From DASVEE01 sp036380735 (GTDB lineage: Bacteria > Acidobacteriota > Thermoanaerobaculia > Gp7-AA8), in contig DASVEE010000004.1 of assembly GCA_036380735.1 (NCBI GenBank), positions 1-64,000 of the forward strand: a stretch of DNA of 64,000 nt, given 5' to 3'. The translations under genes and the position numbers were made by a program. Under the pieces are notes generated by a model that was not told where the DNA came from, searched no databases, and saw nothing but the letters and a program-made list of their open reading frames with translations. Shown here piece after piece: positions 8,058 through 16,055 of this stretch (positions are counted from its first letter, which is position 1; each line of letters starts with the position of its first letter).

Positions 8058-8295
8058 AGGAGGGAGGCAGAAGGCAGAAGCGGAACGCAGAACGCAGAAC
8101 GCAGAACGCAGAACGCAGAATGTAGAAGGAGAAGCAGCCGCGGGCAATGCTGTAAGGTTGAATGTTGAACCAGCGAACGCCGCTGCCGGCATTGAACATT
8201 CATCATCCAACATTGCGCCGGTCCCAATTCTACGTTCTACGTTCTGCCTTCTGCGTTCTGCGTTCTGCCTTCTCCCTTCCGCCTTCCGCCTTAAT
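8058..8295. repeat. family C composite inverted repeat (7-mer arms, nested)
   Basis: The left arm (8066-8128) is tandem GCAGAAC/GCAGAAG units and the right arm (8228-8290) is the complement (GTTCTGC/CTTCTGC). Inside it, AAGGTTGAATGTTGAACC (8154-8171) and ATTGAACATTCATCATCCAACATT (8191-8214) form a second, inner inverted repeat. It occupies the divergent gap 8020-8396, where no gene is seen apart from the bfd promoter at its right edge. It is the only composite element found in a divergent gap. Confidence 0.85.
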
Positions 8296-8318
8296 CCTTC
8301 ATCCCCCCCTCCCCTCAC

Positions 8319-8347
8319 TTGACGCCCATCCCCATTCCGGGCATCAT
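8319..8347 (+). promoter_or_regulatory. predicted bfd-bfr promoter
   Basis: TTGACG (8319-8324), a 17-nt spacer and CATCAT (8342-8347, 4 of 6 match) precede the palindrome at 8356. The block TTGACGCCCATCCCC matches the fur promoter block TTGACCCCCATCCCC on the minus strand in 14 of 15 positions. Confidence 0.6.
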
Positions 8348-8355
8348 GCTCTCGT

Positions 8356-8370
8356 TGAGACTGAGTCTCA
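8356..8370 (+). promoter_or_regulatory. predicted Fur operator (7-1-7 palindrome)
   Basis: TGAGACT-G-AGTCTCA is a perfect 7-1-7 inverted repeat, the geometry of Fur-family sites. It lies 8 nt downstream of the predicted -10 and 26 nt upstream of the bfd start. The same palindrome, differing only in the central base, occurs at the fur promoter (33512-33526). Confidence 0.75.
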
Positions 8371-8396
8371 TCAGCAACCAACCCGGGAGAAAACCA

Positions 8397-8621
8397 GTGA
8401 TCGTTTGCCTTTGCCGCGGAGTCTCGGACCGCGAGATCAACCGCCGAATCGATGAAGGTGCCACCACGCTCCGCGACCTGCAGCGTTGCGGGATCGGCGA
8501 CCAGTGCGGCTCGTGCAATTCGACGCTACGCAACATGCTGATGCGGGCCGCCGAAGCGCGCGCCGCCGCTCCTGCCTGTGTCTGCGGCGAAGCCGCACCT
8601 GCCGTCGCCGCACACGCGTGA
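8397..8621 (+). CDS. bfd: bacterioferritin-associated ferredoxin
   Basis: A 74-residue protein starting at a GTG with GGGAG upstream (begins with Val codon, then IVCLCRGVSD). The [2Fe-2S] ligands Cys 4, 6, 37 and 40 match the Bfd pattern CxC...CxxC. Bfd donates electrons to the bacterioferritin heme to release stored iron. An Ala-rich C-terminal tail with two further cysteines is atypical. It lies 23 bp upstream of bfr under a predicted Fur-controlled promoter. Confidence 0.9.
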   Translation: MIVCLCRGVSDREINRRIDEGATTLRDLQRCGIGDQCGSCNSTLRNMLMRAAEARAAAPACVCGEAAPAVAAHA

Positions 8622-8644
8622 TAGGCTTCCGCCCGGAGGCCAAC

Positions 8645-9121
8645 GTGAAGGGCGACAAGAGAATCATCGAGGTTTTGAATGACGTGCTGACGGCGGAGCT
8701 CACCGCCATCAATCAGTATTTCGTCCACGGCGAGATGTGTGAGAACTGGGGCTACGACCGCCTCCACCACATCATCCGCAAGCACTCGATCGGCGAGATG
8801 AAGCACGCCGAGGAAGTCATCGAGCGCATCCTCTTCCTCGACGGCATCCCCAACGTCCAGCGCCTCGGCAAGATCAACATCGGCGAGAGCGTCCACGAAC
8901 AGCTCCGCATCGACCTCGCCCTCGAGATGGAAGCGCTGCCGCGCCTGCAGCAGGGCATCGAGCTTTGCCGCGAGCTGGGCGACAACAACAGCCGCCACCT
9001 CCTCGAGGAGATCCTCGAAGAGGAGGAGTCGCACATCGACTGGCTCGAAGCGCAGCTCTCCCTCGTCGAGCAGGTCGGCATCCAGAATTACCTCGCCGCG
9101 CAGATCAACAAAGAGGAGTAG
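8645..9121 (+). CDS. bfr: bacterioferritin
   Basis: Started at the GTG after GGAGG, the protein is 158 residues, the classical Bfr length. All ferroxidase ligands are present: Glu 18, Glu 51, His 54, Glu 94, Glu 127, His 130. So is the heme ligand Met 52. It should assemble into the 24-mer heme-containing iron store, oxidising Fe(II) and storing mineral iron, with Bfd as reductase partner. Shares the bfd promoter and Fur site. Confidence 0.95.
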   Translation: MKGDKRIIEVLNDVLTAELTAINQYFVHGEMCENWGYDRLHHIIRKHSIGEMKHAEEVIERILFLDGIPNVQRLGKINIGESVHEQLRIDLALEMEALPRLQQGIELCRELGDNNSRHLLEEILEEEESHIDWLEAQLSLVEQVGIQNYLAAQINKEE

Positions 9122-9124
9122 CGA

Positions 9125-10744
9125 ATGAGCGGAGCGGCGGTGACCTCCGCGGCCACGCTCATCCTCACGAACGGCAGGATCTGGACGGGCGATCCGTCGC
9201 GGCGCTTCGTCGAAGCGGTCGCCATCCAGGGGAACCGCATCGTCCTCACCGGGGCCACCGAAGAGGTGCTCCGCTTCGCGCCCGGCGCCGAGCAGCTCGA
9301 CCTCCAGGGACGCCTCGCCGTCCCCGGCTTCATCGACAACCACGTCCACTTCGTCGACGGCGGCTTTCAGCTTTCGCGCGTGCAGTTGCGCGACGCCGCG
9401 TCGGCGGAGGTTTTTGCGCAGCGCATTGCGGCGCACGCGCAGCAGCTCGGCAAAGGCGCGTGGATCACCGGCGGCGAGTGGGACGAACAGGCGTGGCAGC
9501 CGGCGCGATTGCCCTCGAAGGAGCTGATCGACGCCACGACGCCGGACAATCCGGTGTTCGTCGCCCGTCTCGACCAGCACATGGCGCTGGCGAACACGGT
9601 CGCGCTAAAGCTGGCCGGGATCACGCGCGAGACGCCCGATCCGCCGGGCGGCCCGATCGTGAAGGACGCGTACGGCGAGCCGACCGGCCTGCTGAAAGAC
9701 GCGGCCATGAGCGCGGTGTACGCCGTGATCCCGTCGCCGTCGATGGAGGAGCGCGTCGCCGCGGCGCAGGCGGGCCTCGCGCATGCCGCGACGGTGGGCG
9801 TGACATCGTTCTGCGACATGTCGGGCGCGCAGGCGTACGAGGACTTCCGCGCGTACCAGCGGCTGGATCGCGAGGGAAAGCTCACCTCGCGCGTCTACCT
9901 CTTCACGCCGATCGCTGCGTTCCGCCGGCTCGTGGACGCGGGCGTGGAGAAGCGATTCGGCAGCGAGCGATTGCGCATCGGCGGGCTCAAAGGCTTCTCC
10001 GACGGCTCCCTCGGCTCGTCCACCGCGTGCTTTCACGAGCCGTTCGTGGGAGAGCCGGAGAATCGCGGCCTGGCGATGAAGGAGCTGACCGAGGGGTCGC
10101 TCGCGAAGTGGGCGCGCGAGGCGGACGCACACGACCTGCAGGTCGCGCTGCACGCGATCGGCGACCGCGCGAACGACGAGGTGCTGAAGATCTACGAGTC
10201 GCTGCCACGCTTCCGCGAGCGCCGCTTCCGCGTGGAGCACGCGCAGCATCTGTCGCCATCGCTGGTGAAGCGCTTCGCCGAAGGGCGCGTGGTGGCGTCG
10301 ATGCAGCCGTACCACGCCATCGACGATGGCCGCTGGGCCGAGCAGAAAGTCGGCCGCGAGCGCGCCCGCTCCATGTACGCGTTCCGGTCACTGCTCGACG
10401 CCGGGGCGGTGCTGACGTTCGGCTCCGACTGGACCGTGGCCCCGCTGTCGCCGCTGGCCGGCATCCACGCCGCCGTGACGCGCGCGACGATCGACGGCCG
10501 CAACCCCGAGGGGTGGATCCCTGAGGAGAAGATCACGGTCGAAGAAGCGCTGCGCTGCTACACCGTGAACAACGCCTGGGCCATGTTCGCGGAGCACGAA
10601 GTGGGGCGCATCGCGCCGGGGCTGCTGGCGGACATCGTGGTGCTGTCGCAGGACCTCTTCGAGGTGCCGCCCAGTGAGATTGCCACGGCGCGTGTGGATG
10701 TGACGGTGTTCGACGGCCGCGTGGTGCACACGGGGAAACGATAG
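9125..10744 (+). CDS. amidohydrolase family 3 (YtcJ-like) metal-dependent hydrolase
   Basis: A 539-residue protein beginning 3 bp after bfr. Metal-site motif FIDNHVHF (around residue 60), the family motif LKGFSDGSLGS (around 295), ALHAIGDRAND (around 340) and FGSDWTVAPLSPLAGIH (around 432) identify the amidohydrolase-3 group. Members hydrolyse amide or formamide bonds, and the substrate cannot be predicted. No signal peptide, so probably cytoplasmic. The stop TAG is the first unit of a family A repeat. Adjacency to bfr may be incidental. Confidence 0.88.
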   Translation: MSGAAVTSAATLILTNGRIWTGDPSRRFVEAVAIQGNRIVLTGATEEVLRFAPGAEQLDLQGRLAVPGFIDNHVHFVDGGFQLSRVQLRDAASAEVFAQRIAAHAQQLGKGAWITGGEWDEQAWQPARLPSKELIDATTPDNPVFVARLDQHMALANTVALKLAGITRETPDPPGGPIVKDAYGEPTGLLKDAAMSAVYAVIPSPSMEERVAAAQAGLAHAATVGVTSFCDMSGAQAYEDFRAYQRLDREGKLTSRVYLFTPIAAFRRLVDAGVEKRFGSERLRIGGLKGFSDGSLGSSTACFHEPFVGEPENRGLAMKELTEGSLAKWAREADAHDLQVALHAIGDRANDEVLKIYESLPRFRERRFRVEHAQHLSPSLVKRFAEGRVVASMQPYHAIDDGRWAEQKVGRERARSMYAFRSLLDAGAVLTFGSDWTVAPLSPLAGIHAAVTRATIDGRNPEGWIPEEKITVEEALRCYTVNNAWAMFAEHEVGRIAPGLLADIVVLSQDLFEVPPSEIATARVDVTVFDGRVVHTGKR

Positions 10745-10833
10745 GACGAAATAGGACAGATAGGACCTATAGGACGAATGGCTGCGCTGCGCGGAGCTAT
10801 CTGTCCTATTCGTCCTATTCGTCCTATCGTTCC
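10736..10833. repeat. family A composite inverted repeat
   Basis: The left arm (10738-10779) is tandem RGGACNNAT 9-mers opening with AAACGATAGG. The right arm (10796-10833) is the complement ending CCTATCGTTCC. The loop includes GCTGCGCTGCGCGGAGC. Both convergent genes end at its edges: the + strand stop is inside the left arm and the minus-strand stop TAG abuts the right arm. Confidence 0.9.
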
Positions 10834-11399
10834 TACGCCCCGCCCAGAATCACATCCAGTTCATCGATGACGTCCTGCAACTGGTGGAACCGCACCGATT
10901 CGGGTTCGGCGATCAGGTCGTCCAGCGCGGTCGTCGTGAAGCCGGAGGCCAGCAGCTCTTCGCGAATCGGTTCCGCGGCAGCGCGGAGCTCCATCGGCGG
11001 GTGCGGCAGCTCGGCGCCGGCGGTGCCTTCGGCGCGGAAGGTGTTGCGCTCCATGGCCGCGGCGCGTGAGCGCAGCTTCGCCTGCAGCTCGCGCACCGCG
11101 CGGACGACCGTCTGCGGCAGCGCGGTCTGGTTGCGCATCCGGGCGATGTCGTTCTGCAGCATCCCGAGAATGGGGAAGACGGAGTCAGGGGCGCCGCAGT
11201 CGTCGACCACGGCGATGAGATCGTTGAGGGCGAACTCGATGTCGTTCACGCGCGCGGCGTTCACGCCGTCTTTGGCGGCATCGATCGCGTTGGCGAGGAC
11301 GTTCGCGCCGATGCGGATCTGCATCGACGCCGGATCGTCGCCCAGCGCGGAACGGAGCTGAAAAAGCGCGGCCTCGAGCATCAGGACGTCGTCGTTCAT
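10833..11399 (-). CDS. helical protein of unknown function
   Basis: A 188-residue protein, almost wholly helical by composition, with no signal peptide, membrane segment or cysteine cluster. Segments such as LQAKLRSRAAAMERN suggest a coiled coil. Its ATG directly abuts the stop codon of the slipin gene (11399/11400), so it is the second gene of that operon and may act with slipin. It is not an NfeD protein, the usual slipin partner. Family not recognised. Confidence 0.6.
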   Translation of the reverse strand: MNDDVLMLEAALFQLRSALGDDPASMQIRIGANVLANAIDAAKDGVNAARVNDIEFALNDLIAVVDDCGAPDSVFPILGMLQNDIARMRNQTALPQTVVRAVRELQAKLRSRAAAMERNTFRAEGTAGAELPHPPMELRAAAEPIREELLASGFTTTALDDLIAEPESVRFHQLQDVIDELDVILGGA

Positions 11400-12164
11400 C
11401 TATTTGGGCTCCCGGTTCACCGCCTTGGCCAGGCCGGCGAGGATGTCGATCGGCAGCGGGAACACGATGGTCGTGTTCTTCTCCACGCCGATTTCGGTCA
11501 GCGTCTGCAGGTAGCGGAGCTGCAGCGTGGTGGGCTCGGTGGCCAGCACCTTGGCGGCATCGGCGAGGCGCTGGGACGCGGCGAACTCACCCTCGGCGTG
11601 AATCAGCTTCGCCCTCTTCTCGCGCTCAGCCTCGGCCTGTTTGGCCATGGCGCGCAGCATCGATTCGGGGAGGTCGACCTGCTTCACCTCGACGTTCGCG
11701 ACCTTCACGCCCCACGGCTCGGTGTGCTGGTCGAGGATCGACTGGATGCGGGCGTTGAGCTGGTCGCGGTGCGCGAGGAGGTCGTCGAGCTCCACCTCGC
11801 CGAGGACGGAGCGGAGGGTGGTCTGCGCGAACTGCGAGGTCTGGTAGCGGTAGTCGAAGACCTCCACCACCGCGCGGCGCGGCTCGACGACGCGGAGGAA
11901 GACGACGGCGTTGACCTTCAGCGTGACGTTGTCGCGCGTGATGATGTCCTGCGGCGGGACCTCGAAGGCCTCCTGCCGCAGCGAGACGCGCACGATCTTG
12001 TCGATCGGCGGAAAGACGAAGAAGATGCCCGGCCCTTTTGCCTCCGGAAGCAGGCGGCCGAGCCGGAAGATCACGCCGCGCTCGTACTCCGGCAGGATCT
12101 TGATCGAGCTCAGCAGATACACGACGACAACGATGATGACGACCAGGATCACTGGATCGAACAT
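11400..12164 (-). CDS. slipin (SPFH/band-7 stomatin-like membrane protein)
   Basis: A 254-residue protein. One N-terminal hydrophobic helix (residues 5-20) is followed by an SPFH domain (EYERGVIFRLGRLL, GIFFVFPPIDKI, VNAVVFLRVVEPRRAV). A charged coiled-coil then contains MAKQAEAEREKRAKLI. Stomatin-like proteins form membrane-bound oligomeric scaffolds, often with an NfeD partner, which is absent here. The ATG has GGAGG 7 nt upstream. Divergent from the secreted-protein gene at 12389. Confidence 0.9.
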   Translation of the reverse strand: MFDPVILVVIIVVVVYLLSSIKILPEYERGVIFRLGRLLPEAKGPGIFFVFPPIDKIVRVSLRQEAFEVPPQDIITRDNVTLKVNAVVFLRVVEPRRAVVEVFDYRYQTSQFAQTTLRSVLGEVELDDLLAHRDQLNARIQSILDQHTEPWGVKVANVEVKQVDLPESMLRAMAKQAEAEREKRAKLIHAEGEFAASQRLADAAKVLATEPTTLQLRYLQTLTEIGVEKNTTIVFPLPIDILAGLAKAVNREPK

Positions 12165-12244
12165 TCGGAAACCTCCACCTCAGACCCGCGGCGATTGTAG
12201 CGCGCGCGGAGCCAGTCCACTTCCTGTGGAGGGAATGACGTCCT

Positions 12245-12272
12245 AAAAAAGACGGCCAGAGAGAGAGCCGTC
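12245..12272 (-). terminator. possible intrinsic terminator, minus strand
   Basis: On the minus strand GACGGC, a 10-nt TCTCTCTCTG loop and GCCGTC are followed by TTTTTTA. It sits 80 bp upstream of the slipin start, so it would stop transcription entering the slipin operon, or act as a leader attenuator. Confidence 0.45.
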
Positions 12273-12388
12273 CACGAAATGTAGAAGCTTTGACGCCCTT
12301 CCGGCACGATGGGATTCTCTCCTCACGACATCGCAGCGGCCGCGGATTTCGTGACATCTAACTAACTGAATCAAGGAGAGTTCCACAT

Positions 12389-12925
12389 ATGAAGAAGATC
12401 CTCTTTCTCATCGTTGCCGTCCTGCTCACCATCCCCTACGCCGCCGAGGCGCAGGTCTGCTTCCACTACTCGTGCGAGTACATCGAAGACGGCCATTTCG
12501 AAGGCACTCATGGCTGGGGGTCGGGCGGCGGTAACGGCGTGACGTTCGCCACGATCAGCGATCCGTGCGCGCACGTCAGCACCCCCCGCAACACGACGGT
12601 CGCCGAGCTGCAGAACACGGAGTACATCACGCGCACGTTCACGACCGACGCGCACACCGACTGGGACCTCGAGTTCAACCTCTTCATCGTGAACGACACC
12701 GAGAACTGGTACGACCAGCTCAAGGTGACGGTGAAGAACAACACGACGAACCAGACCGAGACCTTCTACTTCCACGGCAACAACACCAACTCGAGCTGCA
12801 CCAAGAAGGTGCTGAACCTGGCGAACGACTACGACAACGCCAGCGTCACGGTGAAGTTCGAGAACTCCTACCTGGCCACCGCCACCTGGCAGATCGACAA
12901 CGTCGGCTTCTGGGGCACGCTGTAG
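12389..12925 (+). CDS. secreted beta-sandwich protein, possibly carbohydrate-binding
   Basis: A 178-residue protein with a strong ribosome site (AAGGAG) and a signal peptide ending at AEA (residue 20). The mature protein is rich in Asn, Thr, aromatic residues and beta-strand patterns, with terminal WQIDNVGFWG. That ending is common in jelly-roll extracellular or carbohydrate-binding modules. Four Cys in the mature part (24, 29, near 60, near 137) may form disulphides. Asn-rich composition sets it apart from its neighbours. No catalytic residues recognised. Confidence 0.65.
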   Translation: MKKILFLIVAVLLTIPYAAEAQVCFHYSCEYIEDGHFEGTHGWGSGGGNGVTFATISDPCAHVSTPRNTTVAELQNTEYITRTFTTDAHTDWDLEFNLFIVNDTENWYDQLKVTVKNNTTNQTETFYFHGNNTNSSCTKKVLNLANDYDNASVTVKFENSYLATATWQIDNVGFWGTL

Positions 12926-12936
12926 TTCCCGCCCGG

Positions 12937-12968
12937 AGGGCCGGGCGGCAGCCCGGCCCTTCGTTATT
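12937..12968 (+). terminator. intrinsic terminator-like hairpin
   Basis: AGGGCCGGGC, loop GGCA, GCCCGGCCCT forms a perfect 10-bp stem followed by a weakly T-rich tail (TCGTTATT). It sits 11 bp after the secreted-protein stop and before a family A repeat. Confidence 0.6.
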
Positions 12969-12972
12969 GCGG

Positions 12973-13139
12973 GGAACGATGGGACGAATAGGACAGATAG
13001 GACCTATAGGACAAATGGGACCGAGGCACCACGCGCATCGTCGCGGCGCAACCGCAAGGGTGCGCGCAGGCAAGGCGCACGGCGGATCAGTCCCATAGGT
13101 CCTATTCGTCCCATAGGTCCTATTGGTCCTATCGTCCTA
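12973..13139. repeat. family A composite inverted repeat, long-loop copy
   Basis: The left arm (12974-13021) opens with GGAACGATGGG and continues as 9-mers. The right arm (13089-13139) ends TCCTATCGTCC. The loop is unusually long (about 67 nt) and GC-rich, with GCGCATCGTCGCGGCGC and GTGCGCGCAGGCAAGGCGCAC inverted repeats. Convergent gap; the minus-strand stop TAG is at its right end. Confidence 0.88.
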
Positions 13140-14474
13140 CTCTTCTTCGGTGGTTTTCATCGCCTCGGCGATGGGGGCGGGGATGTCGCGGGGGATCTCC
13201 ACGCTGCGGAGATTGATGCCGCCTTCGAACTTCCACGTGTGCTGCGGGCGATAGACGCCGATGTCGTGGATGCGGGAGCCGACTACGAAGCGCAGCACGC
13301 CGCGGCGGTAGTCGAAGGCGCGGCCATTGCGCGTATGGATCGCGGCATCGATGCGGTAGGTGCCGGCCACCAGATCGAGCGACGGCATGATGAATTTGAC
13401 GCGGCCGTTCGCCTCCAGCTTCTCGGCGGCGAAGCCTTCGCGGTCCGTGTTCGTGCCGTACACGCAGGTGCCGTCGGCGTGGTAGATGCCGATGCCGAAG
13501 ACGAAATCGTCCTGCGGGGCGCGTACCTCGACGTCGATCTCCATCGTTACGGGCGTGCCGGCGCCGAGGGCGACGAGCTCCCGTCCTTCGTGATCGGTGA
13601 GGCGGACGCGCTTGATGAGCACTTCGCCGCTGCCCCAGCGCTCCTCCTCCAGCGGATCTTTCGGCTTCTCTTCCGGCAAAGGCGCCGGCTCTTCGCTGGT
13701 GACGGTCGCAGGCGCGCCGGTGGTGACCGGCGCCGCGATCTGCTGCAGGTAGGCGTCGACGACGCGTGCCGGGTCGCCGATGGCTTCCGCTTCTCCCTTG
13801 TCGAGCCAGAGCGCGCGGTCGCAGAGATTGCGCACCTGCTCGAGCTGGTGCGTGACGAACAGCAGCGTCACGCCGCGGTACTTCATCTCCTGAATCTTGG
13901 CGATGCAGCGGGAGGAGAACTCCTCGTCGCCGACCGACAGGACCTCGTCGATCAGCAGGACGTCGGGATCGACGTGCACGGCGACGGCGAACCCGAGGCG
14001 GACGTACATGCCGGAGGAGTACGTCTTGACCGGCTGGTCGAGGAATTCGCCGATGCCCGCGAAGTCGACGATCTTGTCGAAGCGCTGGTCGATGTCGCGG
14101 CGCGACAGGCCGAGCATGATGCCGTTGATGTAGATGTTCTCGCGGCCGGTGATCTCGGGATGGAACCCGGCGCCGAGCTCGATGAGCGCCGCGACGCGGC
14201 CGTTCACCTGCACGGTGCCGGTGGTCGGCTTGAGGATGCCGGAGACGATCTTGAGCAGCGTCGACTTGCCGGAGCCGTTGCGTCCGATCACGCCGAACGC
14301 TTCGCCGCGATGGACGGAGAAGGAAATGTCGCGCAGCGCCGGCACCGAGTCGTCGGCCGCGGGCTTCAGCTCGCGGCGCAGCAGCGCGCTCTTGAGCGTG
14401 GCGAATTGCGAGCGCCGCCCGAAGAGGCGGTACGCCTTCGATACGTCGCGCAGCGCGATGGCGAATTCGCTCAT
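13137..14474 (-). CDS. wzt: polysaccharide ABC transporter ATPase with Wzt C-terminal domain
   Basis: A 445-residue protein. Walker A GRNGSGKST (64-72), signature TYSSGM (151-156) and Walker B LLIDE (173-177) form the nucleotide-binding domain. After a Pro/Glu linker, residues about 290-430 form the Wzt-type carbohydrate-binding domain (VFGIGIYHADGTCVYGTNTD). It powers export of undecaprenyl-linked O-antigen-type glycan and recognises the terminated chain. The ATG overlaps the permease stop by 4 bp (14471-14474). The upstream open frame is the permease gene read out of frame and was trimmed. Confidence 0.92.
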   Translation of the reverse strand: MSEFAIALRDVSKAYRLFGRRSQFATLKSALLRRELKPAADDSVPALRDISFSVHRGEAFGVIGRNGSGKSTLLKIVSGILKPTTGTVQVNGRVAALIELGAGFHPEITGRENIYINGIMLGLSRRDIDQRFDKIVDFAGIGEFLDQPVKTYSSGMYVRLGFAVAVHVDPDVLLIDEVLSVGDEEFSSRCIAKIQEMKYRGVTLLFVTHQLEQVRNLCDRALWLDKGEAEAIGDPARVVDAYLQQIAAPVTTGAPATVTSEEPAPLPEEKPKDPLEEERWGSGEVLIKRVRLTDHEGRELVALGAGTPVTMEIDVEVRAPQDDFVFGIGIYHADGTCVYGTNTDREGFAAEKLEANGRVKFIMPSLDLVAGTYRIDAAIHTRNGRAFDYRRGVLRFVVGSRIHDIGVYRPQHTWKFEGGINLRSVEIPRDIPAPIAEAMKTTEEE

Positions 14475-15262
14475 ATCGCTTCCGCCAGAGTATCCCGCAG
14501 CCGGTCGAACACGGTGAAGCCCATCAGCAGCGAAAGGGTGGCGTACGCCAGCATCAGCAGCGTGTCGGCGGCGCTGGGCAACTGGCCGAAGAACATGACG
14601 TCCTGGTACGCGACGACGAACGGCGTCATCGGGTTCAGCCGCAGCAGCGCGCGGACCGGCTTCGAGCCGATGTGGTCGATGAGGTAGATGATCGGCGTGA
14701 CGAAGAAGCCGAGCTGCATGACGTTCGTGATGATGTCGCGCAGGTCGCGGAAGAGCACCGACGCCGACGACACGGTCAGCGCGATCCCCGCCACGAACGC
14801 GGTCTGCACGAGCATCAGCACCGGCACCAGGAGGATCGTCAGGCTGAGCTTCGCCGTCCCGAACAGCGCGAACAGCAGCGCCGCCGCGAGGAACACCGGG
14901 ATGGCCAGCGCGAAGTGCACGAGGTGCGAGAACACCACCACCAGCGGCAACGCCTCGGCCGGAAACATCACCTTCTTGATCAGCCCCGCATTGCCGGAGA
15001 TGGCCGTCGTCGATTCGAGGACGGCCGCGGCGAAGAACGTCCACGGCAGGATCCCGGAGAAGAGGAACAGGGGATACGGCGTCACGACCTGCTGCGGGAA
15101 GAACTTGGTGAAGACGACGGTGTAGACGCCGAGCAGCAGGAGAGGATTGGCCAGTGACCAGAAGTAGCCGAGAAGGGAGCCGCGGTAACGCGCCTTCAGA
15201 TCGCGCGCGGTCAGCGCGGCGATGAGCTGCCGGTGGCGGAAGAGAGCGCGGAGATCGTCCAT
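14471..15262 (-). CDS. wzm: polysaccharide ABC-2 type permease
   Basis: A 263-residue protein with about six membrane helices and the ABC-2 signature region (LTARDLKARYRGSLLGYFWS at the N-terminus; QDVMFFGQLPS near the end). Paired with the Wzt gene by a 4-bp overlap, so the two form an O-antigen/teichoic-type exporter. The glycosyltransferases at 241-5410 and RmlD at 50424 may supply its substrate. A family B repeat lies just upstream. Confidence 0.92.
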   Translation of the reverse strand: MDDLRALFRHRQLIAALTARDLKARYRGSLLGYFWSLANPLLLLGVYTVVFTKFFPQQVVTPYPLFLFSGILPWTFFAAAVLESTTAISGNAGLIKKVMFPAEALPLVVVFSHLVHFALAIPVFLAAALLFALFGTAKLSLTILLVPVLMLVQTAFVAGIALTVSSASVLFRDLRDIITNVMQLGFFVTPIIYLIDHIGSKPVRALLRLNPMTPFVVAYQDVMFFGQLPSAADTLLMLAYATLSLLMGFTVFDRLRDTLAEAI

Positions 15263-15291
15263 CAGACGGTGCGGATCATGTCACAGGGGAA

Positions 15292-15398
15292 CGAGGCGGT
15301 TTTTGGTTTTCGGTTTTTGGTTTTCGGTGCTGCGCTACACGGGGATCGTCGCGAAGCGCAGCACCGAAAACCGACAACCGACAACCGACAACCGCCTC
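15292..15398. repeat. family B composite inverted repeat, copy 2
   Basis: The left arm (15293-15328) is GGTTTTT/GGTTTTC 7-mers and the right arm (15362-15397) is ACCGAAA/ACCGACA 7-mers. The central stem is GTGCTGCGCT...AGCGCAGCAC. It lies between the FHA gene stop (15400) and the wzm start, both minus strand. Confidence 0.88.
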
Positions 15399-15399
15399 A

Positions 15400-15993
15400 T
15401 CACCCCTCCTCCGTCACAATGAACATCAGCGTGGTCGAGCCGACCTGGAACTCCGTCTTGTCCTGCAGCTCGACGGGGTCGGTGATCTTCTGCCCTTCGT
15501 ACAAGGTGCCGTTGGTGGAGCCGAGGTCGTGGAGGGAGAAGGCGGTGTCCCGGACTTCGACCGCGGCGTGCTGGCGCGAGGCCTCGGTGTCGTTGAGCGT
15601 CAGGTCGGCGCCGGAGCGGCCGATCGTGACCCGCGGCCGTTCGATGCGGTAGACGCTGCCGGCGTCTGGACCGTCGAGGATCGCCAGCGAGAGGCGGCGT
15701 CCCTGCGGGAGGCGGAGCTCGGTCACGGGCTGGGCAGGGATCGGCGACTGCTCGGTCTGTTCGGGCATCGCGGGGCGGCGGGCGCTGCGGGTCTCGTCAT
15801 GCGCCGGACGCGAGGTCGACGTCGACTCCCCGATCTCCACCGGCTCGGCGGCCGGTTTGGCGGCGAACGCCGGGTTGTGGATGTCGAAGATTTGCTGGCA
15901 GCGGGCGCACTTGATCTTCTTCGACGGCTTTCGCTCGAAGCGCTCTTCGTCGTACTGGTACTTCGAGCGGCAGCTCGGGCATTCAATGATCAC
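15400..15993 (-). CDS. zinc-ribbon + FHA domain protein
   Basis: A 197-residue protein. The N-terminal MJ0042-type zinc ribbon has Cys 5, 8, 29 and 32. A disordered Pro/Ser/Thr linker (45-95) leads to a C-terminal FHA domain (105-190) with VTIGRSGADLTLND, SRQHAAVEV and LGSTNGTL. FHA domains bind phosphothreonine, so it should read Ser/Thr kinase signals; no kinase is adjacent. Divergent from the metallopeptidase at 16056. Confidence 0.88.
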   Translation of the reverse strand: MIIECPSCRSKYQYDEERFERKPSKKIKCARCQQIFDIHNPAFAAKPAAEPVEIGESTSTSRPAHDETRSARRPAMPEQTEQSPIPAQPVTELRLPQGRRLSLAILDGPDAGSVYRIERPRVTIGRSGADLTLNDTEASRQHAAVEVRDTAFSLHDLGSTNGTLYEGQKITDPVELQDKTEFQVGSTTLMFIVTEEG

Positions 15994-16055
15994 GGGCGAA
16001 ACTTAGCACAAACGTCGCGTGGTTCGCCCTTTGCCAGCGCATAGAATCGGGCTCC

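Noticed and set aside
10736..10833. Family A as an insertion sequence or MITE
   Set aside because: No target-site duplications are visible, the internal unit order varies and no transposase is present; the arms look slippage-grown. Kept as an unclassified repeat.
14475..15044. N-terminal extension of the Wzt ATPase
   Set aside because: It is the permease gene read in another frame; the ATPase starts at the ATGA overlap at 14474.
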